Made by a program: the position numbers and the translations under genes. Positions 7,832 to 13,195 of a DNA stretch of 13,195 nucleotides are shown here, in pieces. The DNA is from Candidatus Altarchaeum sp. CG2_30_32_3053 (GTDB lineage: Archaea; Altiarchaeota; Altiarchaeia; Altiarchaeales; Altiarchaeaceae): assembly GCA_001873845.1 (NCBI GenBank), contig MNZY01000011.1:1-13195 (forward strand), read 5' to 3'. The notes below the pieces were generated by a model, which worked only from the letters and a program-made list of their open reading frames with translations, ran no database searches and was not told where the DNA came from. Position 1 is the stretch's first letter. The number at the start of each line of letters is the position of its first letter.

Positions 7832-8386
7832 TTAAAACTCAACCTTAACAACATCTCTTTGTTTCGCATCTTTGACTTCAAAAAGAGCTTCTTCTTTAAA
7901 TCCAAGTATTCCTACTAACAAATTATTTGGAAAAATCTGAATTTTTATATTATATTCCATTACTGCGTCATTGTAAAATTGGCGCGCATATGCTATTTTA
8001 CTCTCTGTTCCGCTCAATTCTTCTTGAAGCATCATAAAATTTTGGCTTGCTTTTAAATCAGGGTAGTTTTCAGCCACTGCAAACAATGATTTTAATGCTC
8101 CTGAAAGCATGTTATCTGCTTTTGCCTTTTCGCCAACTGTCTGCGCCTTTACCATTGATGTGCGCGCATTTGTTATTTCTGTTAATGTTCCTCGTTCGTG
8201 TTTCATATAACCCTTCACACTATCAACTAAATTTGGTATTAAGTCAAACCTTCGTTTCAATTGAACATCAATTTGCGCCCACGAATTGTTAACTCTGTTG
8301 CGCATCGAAATAAGTGAATTGTAAATATAAATTACAAACAGTATGATGCCAAGTGCGATTATGAGCAAGATTGTTGTTTGATCCAT
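7832..8386 (-). CDS. lemA: LemA family membrane protein
   Basis: A 184-residue protein from the ATG at 8386. A frame extension to 8422 adds twelve residues before the membrane helix that are not typical of the family. The N-terminal helix covers residues 4-22 and is followed by the hallmark YNSLISMRNRVNNSWAQIDV and QLKRRFDLIPNLVDSVKGYM. The remainder is a helical bundle, with FNNAV-like RQFYNDAVMEYN and the usual short hydrophobic C-terminus ending in VVKVEF. LemA is membrane-anchored with its bundle outside, and its biochemical role is not settled. Its recurrent partnership with HtpX suggests a link to membrane-protein quality control, and htpX is indeed next downstream. The last 26 bases are duplicated downstream. 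The gene is divergent from tatD and shares a palindromic TATA box with it. Confidence 0.94.
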   Translation of the reverse strand: MDQTTILLIIALGIILFVIYIYNSLISMRNRVNNSWAQIDVQLKRRFDLIPNLVDSVKGYMKHERGTLTEITNARTSMVKAQTVGEKAKADNMLSGALKSLFAVAENYPDLKASQNFMMLQEELSGTESKIAYARQFYNDAVMEYNIKIQIFPNNLLVGILGFKEEALFEVKDAKQRDVVKVEF

Positions 8387-8404
8387 AATATTATTTAGCA
8401 AAGA

Positions 8405-8414
8405 GTTTATAAAC
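8405..8414. promoter_or_regulatory. Shared palindromic TATA box for lemA (-) and tatD (+)
   Basis: GTTTATAAAC is a perfect ten-base palindrome in the 51-base divergent spacer. Its centre is 28-29 bases before the tatD ATG (8438) and 23-24 bases before the lemA ATG (8386). With archaeal TATA boxes about 26 bases before the start site, both transcripts could be leaderless or nearly so. An A-rich stretch (AGCAAAGA) on the tatD side could be a BRE, while the lemA side lacks a good one. This also supports 8386 rather than 8422 as the lemA start, since 8422 would place the box inside lemA. Confidence 0.6.
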
Positions 8415-8437
8415 ACTAACAATTACTCCAAAAAATT

Positions 8438-9199
8438 ATGCTAATTGACACACACAGTCATCTTTTATCGCGCGCATTTTTCACACTTGCGCAAGCAGAA
8501 GAGATTATTAAAGAGAGTGCGCGCCAAAATATTATAATTGTTGAATCACTTCTTGAGCCAGAGAGATATGAAGAAAATCTAAAAATTATTGAGAAATATA
8601 ATAATGTTTTTGCCACTCTTGGTTTTTTAGAGCTTGAAGTGAGCAAAGAGCAAGTTGAAAAAGCAATTGGATTTATGAAAAAATATATAAACCATCCAAA
8701 AGTTGTTGGAATTGGCGAAATAGGAATGGATTTTTTTAGAGAAACAAACCGCGAAAACCAAGAGCAAAATTTTAGGCAATTGTTGGATTTTGCAAAAACA
8801 ACAGATTTGCCAGTTATTGTTCATTCGCGCGCAGTGGGAAAATATTGCTTTAACATTCTTGAAGAAAAACAAATAAAGCAAGTTATTTTTCACTGCTTTG
8901 AAGGAAGCATAAAACTAACTAAAAGAATTGTTGAAAAGAGATGGTTTATCTCAATATCTACTAATGTTTTGTATCGCGAAGATGTTCAAAAATATGTAAA
9001 AAAAATTCCGTTAGAGTATTTTGTTTTAGAGACAGATAGCCCTTTTCTTCACCCATTAAGAAAAAAAGAGGAAAAAAATACACCACTTAATTTAAAGTTT
9101 TCAGTTGAAAAAATCAGTGAGATTACAAGCAAAAGCAAAGATGATGTTGCAAAAATAACAAGTCAAAATGCTAATAAAATTTTAAATTTAAATGTATAA
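8438..9199 (+). CDS. tatD: TatD-family metal-dependent deoxyribonuclease
   Basis: A 253-residue protein, normal for TatD, predicted to form a TIM-barrel amidohydrolase-like fold. Metal ligands are visible in order: H6 and H8 (IDTHSHL), E94 (GIGEIGMDFF), H129 (VIVHSR), H152 (VIFHCFEGS) and D200 (LETDSPFLHP). The C-terminus KITSQNANKILNL is the usual TatD ending. TatD enzymes are cytosolic 3'-5' exonucleases or endonucleases on DNA, and some remove D-aminoacyl groups from tRNA. The segment usually reading GxHP after strand 2 is GFLELE here, so a substrate-contact residue differs while the metal site is intact. The start is set by the palindromic TATA box 28 bases upstream. The gene is followed closely by rnj on the same strand, so the two are probably co-transcribed. 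Confidence 0.92.
   Translation: MLIDTHSHLLSRAFFTLAQAEEIIKESARQNIIIVESLLEPERYEENLKIIEKYNNVFATLGFLELEVSKEQVEKAIGFMKKYINHPKVVGIGEIGMDFFRETNRENQEQNFRQLLDFAKTTDLPVIVHSRAVGKYCFNILEEKQIKQVIFHCFEGSIKLTKRIVEKRWFISISTNVLYREDVQKYVKKIPLEYFVLETDSPFLHPLRKKEEKNTPLNLKFSVEKISEITSKSKDDVAKITSQNANKILNLNV
9151..9174 (+). repeat. tatD 3'-end repeat, copy 1 (inside tatD)
   Basis: A 24-base segment encoding KITSQNA in tatD. It is repeated exactly at 9215-9238, 64 bases downstream. The tatD copy encodes the conserved family C-terminus and is therefore the likely source. Confidence 0.9.
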
Positions 9200-9214
9200 C
9201 AAAACAAAGATTAG

Positions 9215-9238
9215 AAAAATAACAAGTCAAAATGCTAA
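9215..9238 (+). repeat. tatD 3'-end repeat, copy 2 (tatD-rnj spacer)
   Basis: An exact 24-base copy of 9151-9174. Read in the rnj frame it again encodes KITSQNA, because the 64-base shift equals the frame difference between the two genes. It creates an apparent N-terminal extension of rnj that begins at 9192. Confidence 0.9.
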
Positions 9239-9254
9239 ACATCAACAAAAATAT

Positions 9255-10673
9255 ATGGAAATTTATGCAATAGGAGGTTATGATGAAGTTGGCCGAAACA
9301 TGAGTGCTGTGCGCGTTGGAGACGAGATTGTTATACTTGATATGGGTATTAATATTACACCTTTAGCTGAAAGCGGTGATATAAAAGTTGAAACCCTTTC
9401 GCGCGAAGAATTATATAATTTTACTATTGTTCCTGATGATAGAATAATTAAAGATAAAAAAAAGGTTGCAGCGATTGTTCTTTCGCATGGCCATTTAGAT
9501 CACATAGGAGCAGTTTTTGCTTTGGCTGAACAATATGATTGTCCAATAATTGGCACTCCTTACACCCTTGAAATATTGCGGAAAATAATTAAGGGAGAGT
9601 CAGAAAGAAAAACTAAACCTACCACAATCTTTGCAAAAAAAAGCGATGATGTAGAACGCGAATATGATGGTGTAATGACTACTTATCGCGAGCTTCGCAA
9701 TAAATTTATAGTTGTTCCTAATAATAGCAAATACAAACTCAATGAAAATATAAATATTGAAATGGTTGGGTGTAGTCATAGTATTCCTGATTCTGCGATT
9801 GTTGTGCTTCACACAAAAGAAGGAGTTGTTGTTTATGCAAATGATTGGAAGTTTGATGATTCTCCAACAGATATGAATTTTCCAAATTATAAAAGATTAT
9901 TTGAATTAGGAAAACAAGGAGTTAAGGTGCTGATTGATGGTGCATTAAATATTGAGAAAAAGGGCTATTGTCCATCTGAATATATTGGTCAAGAAATATT
10001 AAAGGGCGCGCTCTTAAAAACCCAACATCAAGAACTTTCGTCATATGGTTCACTTTTAGTTGTGACTGCCTTTGCGTCAAATATTGCGCGCTTTCAAGCG
10101 GTTCAGCGGTTCGCAGAAATGCTCAACCGACGACTTATAGTGCTCGGTGGTTCTACTGTTAAATATATAACAGCAGCGCAAGGACTTGGCAAGATTTCAG
10201 GAATTATTGAATTATACAAAAGTAAATCTTCAATAAAAACTGTATTGGGGCGCGTAAAAAAAGACCCAAACAAGCATTTAATTTTTTGCACAGGCAACCA
10301 AGGAGAAGAAAATGCTGTTTTATCTAGAATTGCAGGACGAGATTATAAGGGCTTTAGTTTTCCGCGCGGTACGCAGGTGTTTTTTTCATCATCAATTATT
10401 CCTTCTGACATCAATAAAAAAAATGTTGAAAATCTTGAAAAACTTTTAGACAAACAGGGCTGCCGCATTTATCGCGACTTGCACGCGAGTGGGCATGCCT
10501 ACAAAGAAGAACACCGCGAGATTATTCGTATGCTCAAACCAAAAACAATAATTCCTTGCCATACTGACAACGAAGGCAAGCTAAATTATTTTAAATTAGG
10601 AATTGAAGAGCATTATAAAATTGGGAAAACTATGCTCGCGCTAAATAATGGTGATGTTGTTAGAATAAAATAA
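9255..10673 (+). CDS. rnj: Archaeal RNase J, beta-CASP metallo-beta-lactamase ribonuclease
   Basis: A 472-residue protein from the ATG at 9255, whose N-terminus MEIYAIGGYDEVGRNMSAVR matches the family. Residue numbers are from this start. The metallo-beta-lactamase motifs are HGHLDH (78-83), the H175 region GCSHSIPDS, and D197 in YANDWKFD. The beta-CASP part includes VTAFASNIARFQ, CTGNQGEENAVLSRIA, HASGHA (410-415) and IPCHTD (434-439). It ends NGDVVRIK, the usual terminus. The enzyme is a cytosolic 5'-3' exoribonuclease in RNA decay and maturation, with two zinc ions at the active site. The frame continues upstream to an ATG at 9192 that overlaps the tatD stop. Those 21 residues derive largely from the duplicated tatD tail and lack family similarity, so the shorter start is preferred. 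The gene is probably co-transcribed with tatD. Confidence 0.93.
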   Translation: MEIYAIGGYDEVGRNMSAVRVGDEIVILDMGINITPLAESGDIKVETLSREELYNFTIVPDDRIIKDKKKVAAIVLSHGHLDHIGAVFALAEQYDCPIIGTPYTLEILRKIIKGESERKTKPTTIFAKKSDDVEREYDGVMTTYRELRNKFIVVPNNSKYKLNENINIEMVGCSHSIPDSAIVVLHTKEGVVVYANDWKFDDSPTDMNFPNYKRLFELGKQGVKVLIDGALNIEKKGYCPSEYIGQEILKGALLKTQHQELSSYGSLLVVTAFASNIARFQAVQRFAEMLNRRLIVLGGSTVKYITAAQGLGKISGIIELYKSKSSIKTVLGRVKKDPNKHLIFCTGNQGEENAVLSRIAGRDYKGFSFPRGTQVFFSSSIIPSDINKKNVENLEKLLDKQGCRIYRDLHASGHAYKEEHREIIRMLKPKTIIPCHTDNEGKLNYFKLGIEEHYKIGKTMLALNNGDVVRIK

Positions 10674-10720
10674 ATTAGATGAAAATTAATTTTGGTGGTG
10701 TTGTTAGAATAAAATAAATT
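10650..10720 (+). repeat. Duplicated rnj 3' end (two 27-bp copies, period 44)
   Basis: Positions 10650-10676, encoding the last rnj residues GDVVRIK with the stop, recur at 10694-10720 with one mismatch (A to G). Similarity continues into the flank after each copy, with a shared TGAAAAT. The second copy is non-coding. The rest of the convergent rnj-mcm spacer (10721-10825) holds only candidate hairpins. Confidence 0.9.
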
Positions 10721-10725
10721 TAGTG

Positions 10726-10768
10726 AAAATGCGACTTTTAAGCGTAGTCTAATAACTTTGCGCATTTT
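10726..10768. terminator. Candidate convergent terminator hairpin between rnj and mcm
   Basis: AAAATGCG (10726-10733) pairs with CGCATTTT (10761-10768) around a 27-base loop, with short T-runs on both exit sides. A second small hairpin follows: CTATTT at 10779-10784 against AAATAG at 10790-10795. The position between two convergent genes fits a two-way terminator. The long loop weakens the case, and archaeal termination mostly needs only T-tracts. Confidence 0.3.
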
Positions 10769-10825
10769 TAAAATTGTTCTATTTAGTAAAAATAGATTTG
10801 CTTTGTTTAGTGTAATTCTTTTTAT

Positions 10826-12832
10826 TTAAATTTCTTGCAATTCTCCAGGTTTTGGCTCAAATATTCTTCCTTCTTTCTTCAAATCATCTACTATTTGATC
10901 TGCTTTTTGTTTGTGCAATCCTATTTTTTCTGCTAACTTTTCAATATCTTTTCGCTTAATTACTTTGTTTAATTTGAGCAATGCAAAAAACTCGTCTGTA
11001 AATACCATATTCTGGCTTCGCTGGTGCGCAGTAGATCCAACTACAATTTTATCAATATCATATTGGTTTGTTTCATAATCATAGCCAACTTGACGCAGAG
11101 AATATTTTTCTAATTCAATAGCTATGCGCGCGTCTCTTGCTTCAACCTTATTTGATAATCGCATTTTTGCTGCAGCTTGAGATAATCTAATTATTGCTTC
11201 TAATTGGCGCGCAGAAATAGGTATTGTTTTTTCTCCTTCTTGCTGTTCATAACGAGCCCGCAAACTCGTAAAAAATTCTTTGATTTCCTCCATCGCTTCT
11301 TTAGTTAGCTCTGGCTTTATATGTGCGCGCGCATATGCAATATATTTGCGAATAAATTCCTTATTAAATGGAGTTTTAAACATATTTTCACTGCTTTTGT
11401 GCACAGTTAAAATGTGCGCAGCCAATGCTTCGTCACTTGTTTTGTTTGGTATGTCTTGGATTATGAATATTAGATCAAAACGCGAAATAAGCGTGTCAGG
11501 GATGTTAATCTGCTCAACTACTGACCTACGAGAATCAAAACGACCAAATTTTGGGTTTGCAGCTGCTAATACTGTTGTTTGTGCTTTAAGCGTGGCTTGA
11601 ATATTTGCTTTGCTTATACTTATTTGCTGTTGCTCCATTGCTTCGTGCATTGCCGAGCGATCATCTTCTGACATTTTATCAAACTCATCAATAAGTACAA
11701 TACCTTTGTTAGTTAGTACAAGCGCTCCTGCTTCAAGAGCATACCCTCCTATTAATTCATCTCGTATAACTGTTGCGGTTAAACCTGCGCCTGTTGTTGC
11801 TTTTCCAGAAACATAGCGCGCCTTTGGAGCTAAGGTTGCTATTTGCATTAACAACATTGATTTTCCAACACCTGGGTCTCCAATAAGCAAAATATGGCTG
11901 TCTCCGCGGCGAACAGTTCCATCAGGAAGCACAGTTCTAACACCACTGAAAAGTTGAAGAACCAACGCTTCTTTAATCTTACCATATCCATAAATAGAAG
12001 GAGCAATTGATTCGCGAAGCTTTTTAAAAAGTTCAGGATCTTTTGCTGCATCAAAAATCTGGTTTTCATCTTCTTGTGTGATTTTAATGTCTTCAAATTC
12101 ATATTCAATAGGTGTAACATTGTTAGCATCAATTTGAAAATCAAAATTAACAGAACGGCCCCCTGTAGTCAAAATAATTGGAACTTCTTGCAAAGCACCA
12201 ACAAGCTCTATTTTTGATCCTGGCTGAATTGTTTTTTGAAGACTTGACGCAATAAGATCATCTTTAAGAAGGATGCTAATTTTTTGGGCTTGAGTACCTT
12301 CTATTTCTTCAGGACTTTCTTCTAAAATAATATGCTCTACATCTATAAATCTTTTTTCAAGCTCTTTGAACTGTCCTCGCCGACCACATTCGCAAGTTGT
12401 AGGCACTGTTAATTTCATACCTGTTTGTATAACCGAAATTTTCGCTCCACAATTAGGGCATTCAAATATCATTTCAGTTGTTTGTGGTCTAACAGAAGTT
12501 GAGGATTTTATGAGCCCGCGCACTTTGATGAACTTATGCAAGTGTTTGCTTCTTAGGTCTCTAATATTTATTAATCTGCTCCCAGGAACATTTTTAAAGC
12601 GCGCATAAATTCGATTATCCTTTGCACTTGTTGGCGCCAACTCTTTAAGTATTTTGTTAAAAAAGTACAAAACTGTTTCAGGATCGTCAAGCAATTTGTC
12701 AGTTAGCTCAGGATCTTTTTGCTCGAGCATTTCAAAATCAATGATAAAAGGTTGATCTTTTATAAAGCATTCTTCAACATATTCTTTGTAATTCTCAGTT
12801 ATAAATATATTAATTTGCTCTGTTATATCCAT
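10826..12832 (-). CDS. mcm: Replicative DNA helicase MCM
   Basis: A 668-residue protein from the ATG at 12832. The frame extends five codons to a TTG at 12847, and motif positions below count from that TTG. The N-terminal domain holds a zinc site (C130, C133, C152, C154) and the OB fold. The AAA+ core has Walker A GDPGVGKS (323-330), Walker B IVLIDEFDKM (383-392), sensor 1 N431 in AANPKFGRF, and the arginine finger R456 in SRFDLIF. A C-terminal winged helix follows (about 615-665; HKQKADQIVDDLKKEGRIFEP). MCM forms a homohexamer that unwinds DNA 3'-5' at the replication fork. No intein interrupts the Walker A or Walker B sites where archaeal MCM genes sometimes carry one. The gene is convergent with rnj. 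No GINS, Cdc6/Orc1 or primase gene is next to it in the window. Confidence 0.97.
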   Translation of the reverse strand: MDITEQINIFITENYKEYVEECFIKDQPFIIDFEMLEQKDPELTDKLLDDPETVLYFFNKILKELAPTSAKDNRIYARFKNVPGSRLINIRDLRSKHLHKFIKVRGLIKSSTSVRPQTTEMIFECPNCGAKISVIQTGMKLTVPTTCECGRRGQFKELEKRFIDVEHIILEESPEEIEGTQAQKISILLKDDLIASSLQKTIQPGSKIELVGALQEVPIILTTGGRSVNFDFQIDANNVTPIEYEFEDIKITQEDENQIFDAAKDPELFKKLRESIAPSIYGYGKIKEALVLQLFSGVRTVLPDGTVRRGDSHILLIGDPGVGKSMLLMQIATLAPKARYVSGKATTGAGLTATVIRDELIGGYALEAGALVLTNKGIVLIDEFDKMSEDDRSAMHEAMEQQQISISKANIQATLKAQTTVLAAANPKFGRFDSRRSVVEQINIPDTLISRFDLIFIIQDIPNKTSDEALAAHILTVHKSSENMFKTPFNKEFIRKYIAYARAHIKPELTKEAMEEIKEFFTSLRARYEQQEGEKTIPISARQLEAIIRLSQAAAKMRLSNKVEARDARIAIELEKYSLRQVGYDYETNQYDIDKIVVGSTAHQRSQNMVFTDEFFALLKLNKVIKRKDIEKLAEKIGLHKQKADQIVDDLKKEGRIFEPKPGELQEI

Positions 12833-12883
12833 AATGTTTTGTGGCAAAGTTTAGGTTTGAGTAGGGTGTAAAGCAAAATCTAA

Positions 12884-12897
12884 AAAATATTTAAAAA
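12884..12897 (-). promoter_or_regulatory. Candidate TATA region of mcm
   Basis: An A/T-only run whose minus strand contains TTTAAATATTTTTT is centred about 58 bases before the mcm ATG at 12832. If used, it would give a leader of roughly 30 bases. No Shine-Dalgarno sequence is evident before the ATG. Composition alone could produce this match. Confidence 0.35.
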
Positions 12898-12952
12898 ATA
12901 ATTTACAATAGTGTACTTTCTCAGCAAGAAATAGTTGGTGTAAAATCGCGAA

Positions 12953-13033
12953 ATATTTGATTGTAATTCCTTGCTACAACCACAACACACAATATATTTG
13001 ATTGTAATTCCTTGCTACAACCACAACACACAA
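12953..13033. repeat. 41-bp tandem direct duplication upstream of mcm
   Basis: Two 40-base units (12953-12992 and 12994-13033) are identical and separated by one base. They contain CCTTGCTACAACCACAAC. Unlike the other repeats here, this one does not overlap a recognised coding end. It lies between the mcm promoter region and the end of the small ORF on the minus strand. Identity without any mismatch suggests a recent duplication. The remaining bases from 12848 to 13051 show no gene. Confidence 0.93.
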
Positions 13034-13051
13034 CCTTTATTTTTTCTTTAT

Positions 13052-13177
13052 TTATTGTTTAATTTTGAATAGTTTAAATTTAACAAGCACAAGCAAAATA
13101 ATTAAAAATATAAATAAAGGAATCAAAGACAGCATTGAAAAAAGACAGATTTTATAAATTTTTGTTGCATTACTCAT
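13052..13177 (-). CDS. Possible 41-residue single-helix membrane protein, or 3' end of a larger gene
   Basis: The ATG at 13177 opens a 41-codon frame, MSNATKIYKICLFSML and onward, with one strongly hydrophobic stretch (about residues 11-32) and a basic tail (KFKLFKIKQ), which fits a small membrane protein with its C-terminus inside. The frame stays open upstream to the window edge with no stop, so this may instead be the C-terminal helix of a longer protein. The family is not recognised. It is on the same strand as mcm, about 220 bases upstream, separated by the tandem duplication, so it is unlikely to be translationally coupled to mcm. Confidence 0.42.
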   Translation of the reverse strand: MSNATKIYKICLFSMLSLIPLFIFLIILLVLVKFKLFKIKQ

Positions 13178-13195
13178 TTTTTGTAAATATCTTGT

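Noticed and set aside
8387..8422. Longer lemA start giving twelve extra residues
   Set aside because: The extension precedes the membrane helix, is not family-like, and would put the shared TATA box inside the gene. The ATG at 8386 fits LemA length.
10650..10690. Box C/D guide RNA suggested by GTGATGT and GATGAAA words
   Set aside because: No convincing D box (CTGA) at proper spacing, and the words are part of the duplicated rnj coding end.
11280..12608. Several ORFs opposite mcm
   Set aside because: They are antisense shadows of a well-conserved gene and have no recognisable motifs or start signals.
12833..12847. TTG start extending mcm by five residues
   Set aside because: An ATG five codons later gives the typical N-terminus. 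TTG is a weaker start and nothing supports it upstream.
12953..13033. Possible CRISPR repeats or replication-origin iterons
   Set aside because: There are only two units, one base apart, with no spacers, no cas genes and no Cdc6/Orc1 gene in view. mcm proximity alone is not evidence of an origin.

Overview
The window looks like AT-rich archaeal chromosome (about one third G+C by eye), probably from a DPANN-type lineage such as Woesearchaeota or Pacearchaeota. The domain call rests on a single-gene archaeal MCM helicase, an archaeal-type RNase J, TATA-like boxes close to start codons, and few Shine-Dalgarno sequences. The finer placement is inference.

Layout. (1) Positions 1-3528 hold the 3' end of a type III restriction-modification operon: the C-terminal part of mod, then the complete res one base later. 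This block differs in word usage from the rest and is probably acquired. (2) Positions 3536-6660 concern the cell envelope: a PAP2-type membrane phosphatase, a large membrane-anchored surface protein (DUF4382-like, PEGA-like and NosD-like beta-helix parts), and a divergent four-helix membrane protein. (3) Positions 6725-8386 carry lemA and htpX, a familiar membrane protease pair, on the minus strand. (4) Positions 8438-10673 carry tatD and rnj on the plus strand, two nucleases of DNA and RNA turnover. (5) Positions 10826-12832 carry mcm on the minus strand. A 41-residue single-helix ORF lies at the right edge.

The most unusual signal is not a gene. At several gene boundaries, 24-36 bp of a gene terminus has been copied into the adjacent spacer. 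The 3' end of lemA is present three times, with a shorter match behind the surface-protein gene 3.7 kb away. The 3' ends of tatD and of rnj are each present twice. The start region of the surface-protein gene is present four times as a 36-bp tandem array. A separate 41-bp tandem duplication lies upstream of mcm. In the lemA, tatD and rnj cases the copy inside the gene encodes the family's usual C-terminus, so the spacer copies are the derived ones.

A second signal is the palindrome GCGCGC: 16 sites in the 9.7 kb outside the restriction module and none inside it. Two divergent junctions are also notable. The two envelope genes share a start-proximal leader in inverted orientation, and lemA and tatD share one perfectly palindromic TATA box. 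No tRNA, rRNA, CRISPR array or transposase was seen.
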